The notes under the pieces: model-generated
What the model was told of the DNA's origin: nothing
What the model saw: the letters and a program-made list of their open reading frames with translations, nothing else
Database searches by the model: none
Part shown: one piece after another, positions 47,435 to 56,063 of the stretch
How the letters are laid out: each line of letters starts with the position of its first letter
Numbering within the stretch: position 1 is the stretch's first letter
NCBI RefSeq assembly: GCF_008705135.1
Contig: NZ_CP023694.1
Span: 7,477,001 to 7,541,000, forward strand
DNA: 64,000 nucleotides
Origin: Streptomyces coeruleorubidus
GTDB taxonomy: Bacteria; Actinomycetota; Actinomycetes; Streptomycetales; Streptomycetaceae
Direction: 5' to 3'
Position numbers and translations under genes: made by a program

Positions 47435-47853
47435 AGTCCCAACACCCCCGGCTCCGACGCCAGCTTCCTGAAGTACTCCTGGGGGCCCGGGACCAGCTTG
47501 CGGGCCTTCAGGTCCAGCAGGCCGCCGACCGCCGTGATCTCGGCCGCCACCGTGCCGTCGGACTTGCGGACCGTCTGCTCGATGCGGAACGTCTTGCCCT
47601 CGCCCCAGGCGAAGGCACAGGTCACCTCGACCTCGTCGCCCGCGAGCAGCTCGCGTTTGTAGCGGATGGTGGTCTCCAGGGCGACCGGGCCCACGCCGCT
47701 GCCGATGAGGGCGGACTGGCTGATCCCCGCGGCCCGCAGTAACGACCAGCGGGCGTGTTCCGCGTAGTTCAGATACACGCTCTGGTTGAGATGACCCTGC
47801 ACGTCGGTCTCGTAACCGCGGACGGTCACCGGGACGGAAAACGGCTCGCTCAT
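47431..47853 (-). CDS. 4HBT-type acyl-CoA thioesterase
   Basis: 140-aa hotdog-fold thioesterase. 'VPVTVRGYETDVQGHLNQSVYLNYAEHARW' carries the YbgC/4HBT catalytic Asp (ETDVQGHLNQ) and His. ATG 47853 with GGGAAG upstream; the longer frame to 48180 overlaps another gene and is not used. Its stop abuts the kinase pseudogene. Substrate not predictable. Confidence 0.88.
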   Translation of the reverse strand: MSEPFSVPVTVRGYETDVQGHLNQSVYLNYAEHARWSLLRAAGISQSALIGSGVGPVALETTIRYKRELLAGDEVEVTCAFAWGEGKTFRIEQTVRKSDGTVAAEITAVGGLLDLKARKLVPGPQEYFRKLASEPGVLGL

Positions 47854-47918
47854 GGGCTTCCCTTCTCGCACCGGACACTCGTGGCGTACGCAACGATCCA
47901 CTGATCTTGGCATGCCCA

Positions 47919-48548
47919 TCACGCTCGGCGCGGCGAGGCCAGGAGGTAACGGGTCCCGGTGCGCGGCTCGCTGTGCTCGCTCACCTGCCAGCCTGCCCCC
48001 TCCAAGGTGGCCGCGCAGGTCCGCAGCGCCTCGCCGTCCGGCTCGTACACGGCGACGGCCTCCGGCTGCGGGGTCTCCCGCACCCGGTAGCCCCCGTCGT
48101 CCCGCCCGGCCGGGCGGTGTCCGGCCGCCTCCAGCGCCAGTGCGGCGGCCTGCACGAGATGCGTGCGCTCCCAGCCGCACGGCCGCTCCACGGCACCGTC
48201 CGGGTTGGTCATCCGGCGCAGCTCCAGCAGCCCCTGCCAGGCGCTGTGCACCTCACGGCGCCGGGCGGGCCCTGTCTCTTGCGCCGCCTCCTCGCCGCCG
48301 ACGCTCGCGGCGAACACACCGGCGGTGGCGGGGGCCTCGGCCGCGGGCTCGGGCACCTGCATGACGCCCTGCCGCACCCGGTGGCCTTCCGGCGTCAGGA
48401 AGTGGTCGTGCGGCGGCCGGGGGTGCCGGAAGGCGAGCCCCCGCTTCACCAGCGCCGCGAGCTGTGACTCCGTACCCCGCAGCCGGCCTGTCACCGGATC
48501 GGCGGCGTCGATGACCCGCCGCTGCGCGGCGGTCGGCGGTCGCGTCAC
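47919..48548 (-). CDS. Hypothetical protein
   Basis: 209 aa, no family recognised. The N-terminal ~90 residues ('VIDAADPVTGRLRGTESQLAALVKRGLAF...LTPEGHRVR') look like a winged-helix (MarR/PadR-like) fold. The C-terminal half ('GYRVRETPQPEAVAVYEPDG', 'LEGAGWQVSEH') may be a small ligand or dsRBD-like module. GTG 48548 has AAAGGAG upstream. Downstream of alaA in the same direction. Confidence 0.7.
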   Translation of the reverse strand: MTRPPTAAQRRVIDAADPVTGRLRGTESQLAALVKRGLAFRHPRPPHDHFLTPEGHRVRQGVMQVPEPAAEAPATAGVFAASVGGEEAAQETGPARRREVHSAWQGLLELRRMTNPDGAVERPCGWERTHLVQAAALALEAAGHRPAGRDDGGYRVRETPQPEAVAVYEPDGEALRTCAATLEGAGWQVSEHSEPRTGTRYLLASPRRA

Positions 48549-48630
48549 GGCGTGCTCCTTTCCGAGCCCGGCCGTCCGGTCCCCTCGGACGGCCCACTGC
48601 AACGCTACGACCCGCCTCTGACATCCGCCC

Positions 48631-49839
48631 CTACTGCCGGTATCCGCCCAGGAACCGCCCGATGCGCCCGATCGCCGCCTCCAGGTCATCGGCGTGGGGA
48701 AGGGTCAGGATGCGGAAGTGATCGGGGGCCGGCCAGTTGAAGCCCGTGCCCTGCACCACCTGGATCTTCTCCCGCAGCAGCAGGTCCAGGACGAACTTCT
48801 CGTCGTCGTGGATCTTGTGCACCTTGGGGTCGAGGCGCGGGAAGGCGTACAGCGCCCCCTTCGGCTTCACGCAGGTCACGCCGGGAATCTCGTTCAGCTT
48901 CTCCCAGGCCACGTCGCGCTGTTCGCGCAGGCGGCCGCCCGGCAGGGTGAGGTCGCGGATGGACTGCCGGCCGCCGAGCGCGGCCTGGATGGCGTACTGG
49001 GCGGGGGCATTGGCGCACAGCCGCATGGAGGCCAGCATCGTGAGGCCCTCCAGGTAGTCCTTCGCGTGCTGCCTCGGACCGGTGACCACCAGCCAGCCCG
49101 AACGGAAGCCCGCCACGCGGTACGTCTTGGACAGGCCGCAGAAGGTGAGCACCACCAGGTCGGGGGCGAGCGCGGCGGCCGAGTGGTGCACGGCGTCGTC
49201 GTAGAGGATCTGGTCGTAGATCTCGTCGGCGAACACCATCAGGCCGTGCCGCCGGGCGAGGTCCAGGATGCCCTCGACGATCTCCTTCGGGTAGACCGCG
49301 CCGGTGGGGTTGTTGGGGTTGATGATGACCACGGCCTTCGTGCGGTCCGTGATCTTCGACGCCATGTCGTCCAGGTCCGGGTACCAGTCCGCCTGCTCGT
49401 CGCAGAGGTAGTGGACCGCCTTGCCGCCCGCGAGGGTCGTCACGGCCGTCCAGAGGGGGAAGTCCGGGGCGGGGATGAGGATCTCGTCGCCGTCCTCGAT
49501 CAGTGCCTGGACCGCCATCGACACCAGTTCGGACACGCCGTTGCCGAGGAAGACGTCGTCGACCCCGACCTCCAGGCCCAGTGTCTGGTAGCGCTGGGCG
49601 ACCGCGCGGCGGGCGGGGAGGATGCCGCGCGAGTCCGTGTAGCCGTGCGCCTGCGGCAGCATCCGGATCATGTCCTGGAGGATCTCCTCCGGCGCCTCGA
49701 ACCCGAAGAGCGCGGGGTTGCCGGTGTTCAGGCGCAGCACGCTGTGACCGGCCTCCTCCAGCGCGTTGGCGTGCTCTATCACCGGGCCGCGGATCTCGTA
49801 ACAGACCTCGCTCAGTTTGCTCGACTGCCGGAACTCCAT
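48631..49839 (-). CDS. alaA: Alanine aminotransferase-like PLP enzyme (AlaA)
   Basis: Class I/II aminotransferase, 402 aa, pyruvate-glutamate/alanine type. Substrate Arg region 'SKLSEVCYEIRGPVIEHA', 'INPNNPTGAVYPKE', Schiff-base Lys238 in 'CGLSKTYRVAGFRSGW', and the C-terminal 'FNWPAPDHFRILTLP' with the carboxylate Arg. Divergent from the HxlR regulator at 49926 with tandem palindromes between them, so it is a plausible target of that regulator. Confidence 0.92.
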   Translation of the reverse strand: MEFRQSSKLSEVCYEIRGPVIEHANALEEAGHSVLRLNTGNPALFGFEAPEEILQDMIRMLPQAHGYTDSRGILPARRAVAQRYQTLGLEVGVDDVFLGNGVSELVSMAVQALIEDGDEILIPAPDFPLWTAVTTLAGGKAVHYLCDEQADWYPDLDDMASKITDRTKAVVIINPNNPTGAVYPKEIVEGILDLARRHGLMVFADEIYDQILYDDAVHHSAAALAPDLVVLTFCGLSKTYRVAGFRSGWLVVTGPRQHAKDYLEGLTMLASMRLCANAPAQYAIQAALGGRQSIRDLTLPGGRLREQRDVAWEKLNEIPGVTCVKPKGALYAFPRLDPKVHKIHDDEKFVLDLLLREKIQVVQGTGFNWPAPDHFRILTLPHADDLEAAIGRIGRFLGGYRQ

Positions 49840-49868
49840 GCGCCGCTTCCCCTCGCCGACTTGTGTTG

Positions 49869-49904
49869 CTTGGTTTTACCAAGTAGCCGCTTGGAAAGTC
49901 CAAC
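49869..49904. promoter_or_regulatory. Two tandem 15-bp operators between alaA and hxlR
   Basis: CTTGGT-TTT-ACCAAG (49869-49883, perfect) and CTTGGA-AAG-TCCAAC (49890-49904, perfect over TTGGA-N3-TCCAA) start 21 bp apart. The second overlaps the -35 of the HxlR gene. Candidate HxlR autoregulatory sites. Confidence 0.7.
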
Positions 49905-49918
49905 AACTTGTCTAGACT
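49891..49918 (+). promoter_or_regulatory. Promoter of the HxlR gene, probably leaderless
   Basis: TTGGAA (49891-49896) and TAGACT (49913-49918) are 16 bp apart; the expected start falls at or next to the ATG at 49926, which has no ribosome binding site. Confidence 0.6.
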
Positions 49919-49925
49919 GCGTCGC

Positions 49926-50552
49926 ATGCCACCTCGCCGAAGCTACGACCAGTACTGTTCCGCCGCCCGCGCCCTCGACGTCGTCGGCGACCGCTGGACC
50001 CTGCTGATCGTCCGGGAGCTCCTCGCCGGTCCCCGCCGCTACACCGACCTGCACGCGGACCTGCCCGGTGTCAGCACGGACGTACTCGCCTCGCGGCTGA
50101 AGGACATGGAGCGCGACGGCCTCGCGACCCGCCGCCGGCTGCCCCCGCCCGGCGCGGCCTTCGTGTACGAACTCACCACCCGGGGACGCGAGTTGCTGCC
50201 CGTGCTCCAGGCGCTGGGGGAGTGGGGCCGGGCGGAACTCGGGGACCGGCGGCCGACGGACGCGGTACGGGCGCACTGGTTCGCCCTGCCGCTGCTGCGC
50301 CTGCTGGACGGGGAGGGGCTCGTCGAAGTCCGCCTGGAGGAGGGGCTGTTCCATCTGCACGCCGGTGCCGAGGAGGGGCCCGTGTACGGCGACGGGCCCG
50401 CCCCCGGGGAGCCGGACGCCCGGCTGGTCCTGGACACCGGCACGTGCACGGCGCTCAGCCGGGGGGAGCTGAGCCTGGCCCGGGCCGTGCGGGAGGGCCG
50501 GGTCGAGGTGAGCGGCGAGGGCACGCTGGCGAAGGCGCTCCGCGAGGCATGA
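49926..50552 (+). CDS. HxlR-family transcriptional regulator
   Basis: 208 aa. N-terminal HxlR winged helix: 'ARALDVVGDRWTLLIVRELL', 'RYTDLHADLPGVSTDVLASRLKDMERDGL', 'FVYELTTRGRELLPVL'. The C-terminal ~100 residues are an extra domain ('LRLLDGEGLVEVRLEEGLF...') seen in longer actinobacterial members, resembling an SCP2-like sterol-carrier fold, and may bind a hydrophobic ligand. Divergent from alaA. Confidence 0.88.
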   Translation: MPPRRSYDQYCSAARALDVVGDRWTLLIVRELLAGPRRYTDLHADLPGVSTDVLASRLKDMERDGLATRRRLPPPGAAFVYELTTRGRELLPVLQALGEWGRAELGDRRPTDAVRAHWFALPLLRLLDGEGLVEVRLEEGLFHLHAGAEEGPVYGDGPAPGEPDARLVLDTGTCTALSRGELSLARAVREGRVEVSGEGTLAKALREA

Positions 50553-50553
50553 G

Positions 50554-50580
50554 AGAAGGCCCGTGTGACGCGAGCCTTCT
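50554..50580 (+). terminator. Weak terminator hairpin
   Basis: 7-bp arms 50554-50560 and 50574-50580, at the end of the HxlR gene. Confidence 0.5.
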
Positions 50581-50604
50581 GATGGCATATCGGGCACTTG
50601 GGCC

Positions 50605-52101
50605 TCAGGAAAGGGGGTTGGGCAGTTCCGCCCACTGGTCCCCGGCCGTCTGCGGCGAGAGCCGCATCAGCGTCAGCGCCTTGGTGGGCAGCGGGTCCGC
50701 GCGCAGCGCCGCGAGGCCCGGAGTGCGGGGCAGCTCCCGTACGGCCGTCTCCAGCGCCGCCGTGAGCGCCGCCCCCGACCCCGCCGTGCCGGCCAGCGCT
50801 CCCGCCACCAGCGAGCCGAACAGCTTGCGCCGGAGCGTGCGTTCGTCGTCCGTGACCATGCGGGCGGGCAGGTCGGGCACCGCGATGCCGTGCCGGGCGA
50901 GACGGGCCGGGCTGACGCGGATGTCGGCCAGGTCGCGGTAGACCAGCCGCAGCGGATCGCCCGCGGGCGACAGGATCACCAGGAGGTTCTGGCCGTGCGC
51001 CTCCAGGGCCACGCCCAGCTCCAGCAGCCGCAGACCGACGGTGAGGGCGAGGCGCGCGAAGCCCGCCAGCCAGGCGGGGGAGCGGGGCAGTTCGGTGGTG
51101 GCGAGCGCCGCCACGGGCAGGACCCGTTCGCCGTCCCTCGCGTAGGCCTCCGGCGGCTCCCGCAGAACGGCCGCGAAGTCGGGGGAGCCGGCCGCCGCCG
51201 CGCCCAGGGTGCGGGTCACGTGCAGAAGCCCGTCGGTGTGTGCCGCCGGCGTCTCGGCGAACTCCGACAGCACCGCGGACGCCGCGACCGAGGCCAGCGA
51301 GATGTCCCGCACCGACGACGTCAGCCGGGCACTGAGCGAGGTCTTGACGTGCGACCCCCCGGGCAGCGCCAGCGTCCGCAGCGCCATCAGGGGATGCCCG
51401 GCGCGCCGCTCCTCGCACACCCGCTTCAGCACGTGCGCCGCCTGCCACGGGTGCACCGGCAGCACCACCCGCCCCCCGTCCCGCAGATCCCGCGGCCACG
51501 CGCCCGTCACCAGGCACTCCTCCGCCCGCACCGGCACCAGCCCCAGCTCCACCACCGGCCGGTGCTCGGGCCCGTAGGCGAGCTGCTCGGCCACCGAGAA
51601 ACCGGGCCGGGACCGGCAGGTGGGGTGGAACGGATGCCCGTCGACGATCCGCTGCTCCCACTCCCAGTCGTGCTCCGGCCACCCGTCCGTGACGCGCCCC
51701 TCCTGCCCCGCCCTCGACAGCGCCAACGAGGCGCCGCTGTGCGCGAGTTCGGCGGCGAAGGACGCGGAGTGCGGTACGGCGAGGTCCGTCACCAGCCGGG
51801 CCGGATCGTCGTACTCCGCCTCGTCGAGCCGCAGGACGGTGACGTACGCGCCGGTCGCGTACGGATCCGGCCGCGGGCCGTGCAGCCGGCGGCCGTCGGA
51901 CAGGTGCAGCGTCAGCCCGTCCCCGCCCTGCTCACGGCGGGTGACCCAGGGCAGCGGATCGTGGGCGAGACCGCGCCACAGACGGGACAGCACGGCCGCC
52001 CGGGCACCGGGCACTTCCGCCTCGTACCGCGGCAGGAGACCGGGCCGTACGACGGCCAGTTCGTCGGCGACCTCGGCCTCGGCGGTGGGGGAACGGTGCA
52101 C
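50605..52101 (-). CDS. IucA/IucC-family NIS siderophore synthetase
   Basis: 498 aa. NRPS-independent siderophore synthetase, ATP-dependent carboxylate-amine ligase. Motifs: 'HPFHPTCRSRPGFS' (with Arg/Cys where many members have HxK), 'PVHPWQ', 'HVKTSLSARLTSSVRDIS', 'ALEAHGQNLLV' and 'YRDLADI'. GTG 52101 is chosen because GAGGAG (52109-52114) precedes it; a GTG at 52134 lacks one. A second synthetase is divergently transcribed at 52220. No amine decarboxylase, N-hydroxylase or acyltransferase gene lies within the window. Product unknown. Confidence 0.9.
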   Translation of the reverse strand: MHRSPTAEAEVADELAVVRPGLLPRYEAEVPGARAAVLSRLWRGLAHDPLPWVTRREQGGDGLTLHLSDGRRLHGPRPDPYATGAYVTVLRLDEAEYDDPARLVTDLAVPHSASFAAELAHSGASLALSRAGQEGRVTDGWPEHDWEWEQRIVDGHPFHPTCRSRPGFSVAEQLAYGPEHRPVVELGLVPVRAEECLVTGAWPRDLRDGGRVVLPVHPWQAAHVLKRVCEERRAGHPLMALRTLALPGGSHVKTSLSARLTSSVRDISLASVAASAVLSEFAETPAAHTDGLLHVTRTLGAAAAGSPDFAAVLREPPEAYARDGERVLPVAALATTELPRSPAWLAGFARLALTVGLRLLELGVALEAHGQNLLVILSPAGDPLRLVYRDLADIRVSPARLARHGIAVPDLPARMVTDDERTLRRKLFGSLVAGALAGTAGSGAALTAALETAVRELPRTPGLAALRADPLPTKALTLMRLSPQTAGDQWAELPNPLS

Positions 52102-52219
52102 GGGCGGGCTCCTCGGGTACGAATAGGGCGTCACGGCGGGATGACGACGGCACGCATACTGATCATCTCCGCCCGGAAGTCCGGAAATCCTTCAAGGACC
52201 GCAGGGAACGAGTGGAAGC

Positions 52220-53794
52220 GTGGACCTCATGCCCCCGCCCGACGGCGACGACTCCGCCCACGGTGACTGTGCCCATGGTGACTCCGCACACGGTGTCTCC
52301 GCCCAGGACGACCCGGTCACCGACGGCCTCGCCGAACGGGCCGACGCGTACGCCGCCGTGCCGCTGCTGAACTGCCTGCTGCGGGAGGTGGCGCGGCCGG
52401 TGAGCGAGACGGGCGAGCACCGGGTGCACCACCTGCCCGGCGGGGACCGCCTGCTGCGTGTGCGCGGCACGCGGCGGCCCGCCCAGCCGGAGGTCCGTGT
52501 AGCCGGCGGCTGGCACCGGGTCGGCCACACCGAGCTGGTCAAACTCGTCGCCGAGGAACTGCGCCGGCACACCGGGCTGTCCAACCACGAACTGCCCGCC
52601 GAGATGATCGACAGCCGGGACGCCGTGGCCGCGCTGCTGGCCGCCCGCGCACGGGCCACCCCGCCCGACGACCCCTATCTGCGCTCCGAGCAGTGCCTCC
52701 TCACCGGCCACACCCACCACCCGGCCCCCAAGGCACGCGGCGGCGGCCCCGCCGCCGGCTGGCTGCCGTACGCGCCCGAGGCGTACGCCCGTTTCCCGCT
52801 GACCCTGCTCGGGCTGCGCGAGGACACCGTCGTCGAGGAGGGCGACACCTCGCCCCTCGACGCCCTCGGTACGGCCCCGCCCGGCTACCGGCTGCTGCCC
52901 GCCCACCCCTGGCAGCTCGACCTGGCCGGTCCGGAGCTCGCCGACGCCTTCGCGGACGGCAGACTCGTCCGGCTCGGCACGACCGCCTTCGGCACCTGGC
53001 CGACGGCCGCCATCCGCACGCTCTACGCGCCCGGGCCCGACCTCTTCCTGAAGTTCAGCCTGGACGTACGCATCACCAACGACATCCGCCGGCTGTGGCG
53101 TCACGACCTGCTCGCCCTGCGCCGGACCGACGCGGCCGTGCGCGCCGCCTTCGAGACGTTCGAAGGCCCCCCGGCCTGGCTCAGCGACCGGGGATACCGC
53201 ACCGCCGACTTCGCCTTCGAGGCCCTGGCCGTCCTCGTCCGGGACGGCTTCGGAGGCCGTCTCCTGCCCGGTGCGACCCCGCTGCTCGCCGCCGGTCTCG
53301 TCGAGGGCTTCGACGGCAGCCCGCTCGACCGGGCCGCCGACCCCGGGGCGTGGTGGTCCGCGTACCTGGCGCAGGTGGTGCCCCCGGCCATGACTGCCTT
53401 CGCCCGCCATGGTGTCGTCATCGAGGCGCACCTCCAGAACACCCTGGTCGCCGTGGACGCCGAAGGCACACCCGTGCAGGCGCTGTACCGGGACGCCGAG
53501 GGCGTGAAACTCCTGCCGGACGTGGAGCGGGAAGCCGGCTGGGAGCGGCTCGTGTACTGCCTGGTCGTCAACCACCTCGGCGAGATCGCCGGCGCCCTCG
53601 CGGAACGCCACCCCGGCCTCGACCCCTGGCCCGCCGCCCGCCGCGAACTCGCCCGCCACGACGTCCCTGAGATTCCCGCCCTGCTCGCCTCACCCACCCT
53701 CCCCGGCAAGACGAACCTGCTGCTCCGCTGGACGGGCGCGGACGGCGCGGACGCGCGCTACCTGCCGCTGCCCAACCCGCTGCGCGGCGCCTGA
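52220..53794 (+). CDS. IucA/IucC-family NIS siderophore synthetase, second of a divergent pair
   Basis: 524 aa. Motifs: 'GHTHHPAPKARGG', 'LLPAHPWQLDL', 'LKFSLDVRITNDIRRL', 'VIEAHLQNTLV', 'LYRDAEGV' and a final 'ARYLPLPNPLRGA'. The N-terminus has four tandem 5-residue repeats (SAHGD, CAHGD, SAHGV, SAQDD) outside the family core. The GTG start has a weak ribosome binding site; an ATG at 52229 is an alternative. Together with the divergent homologue it would make two ligations, e.g. of a citrate-type backbone. I see no iron box (TTAGG-type) in the 118-bp gap. Confidence 0.88.
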   Translation: MDLMPPPDGDDSAHGDCAHGDSAHGVSAQDDPVTDGLAERADAYAAVPLLNCLLREVARPVSETGEHRVHHLPGGDRLLRVRGTRRPAQPEVRVAGGWHRVGHTELVKLVAEELRRHTGLSNHELPAEMIDSRDAVAALLAARARATPPDDPYLRSEQCLLTGHTHHPAPKARGGGPAAGWLPYAPEAYARFPLTLLGLREDTVVEEGDTSPLDALGTAPPGYRLLPAHPWQLDLAGPELADAFADGRLVRLGTTAFGTWPTAAIRTLYAPGPDLFLKFSLDVRITNDIRRLWRHDLLALRRTDAAVRAAFETFEGPPAWLSDRGYRTADFAFEALAVLVRDGFGGRLLPGATPLLAAGLVEGFDGSPLDRAADPGAWWSAYLAQVVPPAMTAFARHGVVIEAHLQNTLVAVDAEGTPVQALYRDAEGVKLLPDVEREAGWERLVYCLVVNHLGEIAGALAERHPGLDPWPAARRELARHDVPEIPALLASPTLPGKTNLLLRWTGADGADARYLPLPNPLRGA

Positions 53795-53801
53795 GGGCAG
53801 T

Positions 53802-54563
53802 TCACGCCGTCGCCGTCGGGCTCGGCTCGTGCGCGGACGGGGCCTCGTCGTCCATGTCCCCGCGCAGGGCGGCGATGACGAAGGCCGTCATGGAGGCCAG
53901 GCCGAGCAGCGCGAGCGGTCCCCAGATCGCCGGGACCGCCCAGAACGGCCAGCCGTTGGCGGACTGCGCCCACAGGGTGAAGAGGGCCGCGACGCCCATG
54001 CAGACGCCGTGCCACCGCACCACGCCTCCTGCCGTCGCGTGCCGCCGGTCACCCCGCGCGAACAGCGGCCACGCCCCGCCGACCAGGGCGGACAGACCGA
54101 ACGCGAAACAGGCGAGCGCACCGCCGAGGCGGTCCTCGGACCAGCCCACGGGCCCGTGGGACGTCTGCTGCCGCCGCCCGTCGGCGTCCCGTACCCCGAC
54201 GACCTGCCCGTGCCAGATCAGGCCGACGACCCTCTCGCCCGGCTCCAGCTCCGACACGACCGGATCGGTCTGCCGGAACGTCACGTACCAGGGCTTGCCG
54301 GAGGGCAGCAGCAGCTCCGCCTCCGGCGAGCCGTTCCGCCGCCCGCGGTTCAGGTCGGCCTTCCGGACGGTGAACTCCTGCTCCCACCGGCACCCCGACG
54401 CCTTCACGGGGACGGAGGCACAGGCCGGCGCGGCACGGAACTCCCGCTCCCGGTCCAGCGCCCCGCGGACCTCCAGCGTCATGGCCACTCCGACGACGAG
54501 CGTCGCGACACCCATCAGGAGCCACGTCACGTTCCCCGGCCCTTGCCATCCGCCCGACCCCAT
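53802..54563 (-). CDS. Hypothetical membrane protein
   Basis: 253 aa. About four transmembrane helices: residues ~13-33, then a ~100-residue outer domain containing two cysteines that could pair ('ACASVPVKASGC'), then three helices near 150-230. Family not recognised. Convergent with the synthetase gene (7-bp gap), which argues only for location. Confidence 0.75.
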   Translation of the reverse strand: MGSGGWQGPGNVTWLLMGVATLVVGVAMTLEVRGALDREREFRAAPACASVPVKASGCRWEQEFTVRKADLNRGRRNGSPEAELLLPSGKPWYVTFRQTDPVVSELEPGERVVGLIWHGQVVGVRDADGRRQQTSHGPVGWSEDRLGGALACFAFGLSALVGGAWPLFARGDRRHATAGGVVRWHGVCMGVAALFTLWAQSANGWPFWAVPAIWGPLALLGLASMTAFVIAALRGDMDDEAPSAHEPSPTATA

Positions 54564-54788
54564 CGTGCCCCCCGCCTCGCCGGATTCCGCCCGAACGGTA
54601 TCCGAACCTGTCGGGACCGAGCCCCTGGCAGACGGCGCCCGGGCGGGTCATGACCGGTCCGGCACACGAGCACGGGGAGCCGGGCGGGCAGCCGGGACCG
54701 GGCGCGATGGCGTACCCGAGCACAGGCGCGCTGGTCAGCGCCCAGTAGAGTGCGCCTCTGTTGCCCCCGAACCCCGAGGTACCGCGCA

Positions 54789-56063
54789 GTGACCCCCGCA
54801 CCTGACGCACCGACCGCCGCCGTGACCGTCGTCGGGCTCGGGGCCGACGGCTGGGCCGGACTGCCCGACGCCTCCCGCACCGCGCTGCGCGAGGCCGAGG
54901 TCGTGATCGGCGGACCCCGGCAGCTGGACCTGCTGCCCCCGGAGTGCACCGGGCAGCGCCTCGCCTGGCCCTCGCCGCTGCGCCCCGCCGTCCCCGGCCT
55001 GCTCGCCGCGCACGCCGGGCGCCGGATCGCCGTACTGGCCAGCGGGGACCCCATGTTCTACGGCATCGGCCGCGCCCTCGCCGAGGAGACCGGCGCCCTG
55101 CGCGTCCTGCCGCACCCCTCCTCCGTCTCCTACGCCGCCGCCCGGCTCGGCTGGCCGCTGGAGGACGTGGAGGTCGTCACGCTCGTCGGCCGGCCCGCCG
55201 CCCGCCTGGCCGCCGCCCTGCACGACGGCCGGCGGCTGCTCGTCCTCAGCGCGGACGCCACCACTCCCGGCGAGGTCGCCGCCCTGCTGCGCGACCGGGG
55301 CTTCGGGCCCAGCCGGATGCGCGTCCTCGAACAGCTCGGCGGCGACAGGGAACGCACGACCGACGAGGCCACCGCCGACGACTGGCCCGGGGGCCGGCAG
55401 CCCGGTGATCCGCTGAACATCGTCGCCGTGGAGTGCCGCCGCGCCCCGGACGCCCTGCGGCTCGGCGCCGTGCCCGGGCTCCCGGACGAGGCCTATGAGC
55501 ACGACGGGCAGCTCACCAAACGGCACATCCGCGCGGCCACGCTCGGTGTGCTCGCCCCCGCGCCCGGCGAACTGCTGTGGGACATCGGCGGCGGCTCCGG
55601 CTCGATCGCCGTCGAGTGGATGCGCACCCACCCCTCGTGCCGCGCGGTCACCGTGGAGCGGGACCCGGCGCGCGCCGAGCGGATCACCCGCAACGCCGAC
55701 CGGCTCGGCGTGCCCGGACTGCGCGTCGTCACCGGCGCCGCGCCCGCCGTCCTCGCCGAACTCCCGCCACCCCACGCCGTGTTCATCGGCGGCGGTCTCA
55801 CCGCGCCCGGCCTCCTCGACGCGTGCTGGGAGGCGCTGCCCGGCGGCGGGCGGCTGGTCGCCAACACCGTGACGCTGGAGTCCGAGGCGCTGCTCGCCGA
55901 CGCCCACCGGCGCCACGGCGGCGAACTGGTGCGGCTCGCCGTGGCACATGCCGTGCCGGTGGGAGGCTTCACCGGGTGGCGGCAGGCGATGCCGGTGACC
56001 CAGTGGGCCGTACGGAAAACGCCCGACACCTCTTCAGGACCTTCTTCAGGAGCAGACAGATGA
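54789..56063 (+). CDS. cobL: Precorrin-6Y C5,15-methyltransferase (decarboxylating), CbiET fusion
   Basis: 424 aa. CbiE-like tetrapyrrole methylase in residues ~1-210 ('VVGLGADGWAGL', 'LASGDPMFYGIGRAL', 'SVSYAAARLGWP'). CbiT-like SAM methylase in ~220-424 ('DIGGGSGSIAVEWM'). Methylates C5 and C15 and removes the ring-C acetate carboxyl in corrin synthesis. GTG 54789 with GAGG upstream; -10-like TAGAGT at 54748-54753 is the best promoter candidate. The stop overlaps cobM by ATGA. I found no B12-box upstream. Confidence 0.94.
   Translation: MTPAPDAPTAAVTVVGLGADGWAGLPDASRTALREAEVVIGGPRQLDLLPPECTGQRLAWPSPLRPAVPGLLAAHAGRRIAVLASGDPMFYGIGRALAEETGALRVLPHPSSVSYAAARLGWPLEDVEVVTLVGRPAARLAAALHDGRRLLVLSADATTPGEVAALLRDRGFGPSRMRVLEQLGGDRERTTDEATADDWPGGRQPGDPLNIVAVECRRAPDALRLGAVPGLPDEAYEHDGQLTKRHIRAATLGVLAPAPGELLWDIGGGSGSIAVEWMRTHPSCRAVTVERDPARAERITRNADRLGVPGLRVVTGAAPAVLAELPPPHAVFIGGGLTAPGLLDACWEALPGGGRLVANTVTLESEALLADAHRRHGGELVRLAVAHAVPVGGFTGWRQAMPVTQWAVRKTPDTSSGPSSGADR

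Noticed and set aside
52102-52219. Iron-regulator (DmdR/IdeR-type) box between the siderophore synthetase genes
   Set aside because: No TTAGG-like inverted repeat present.
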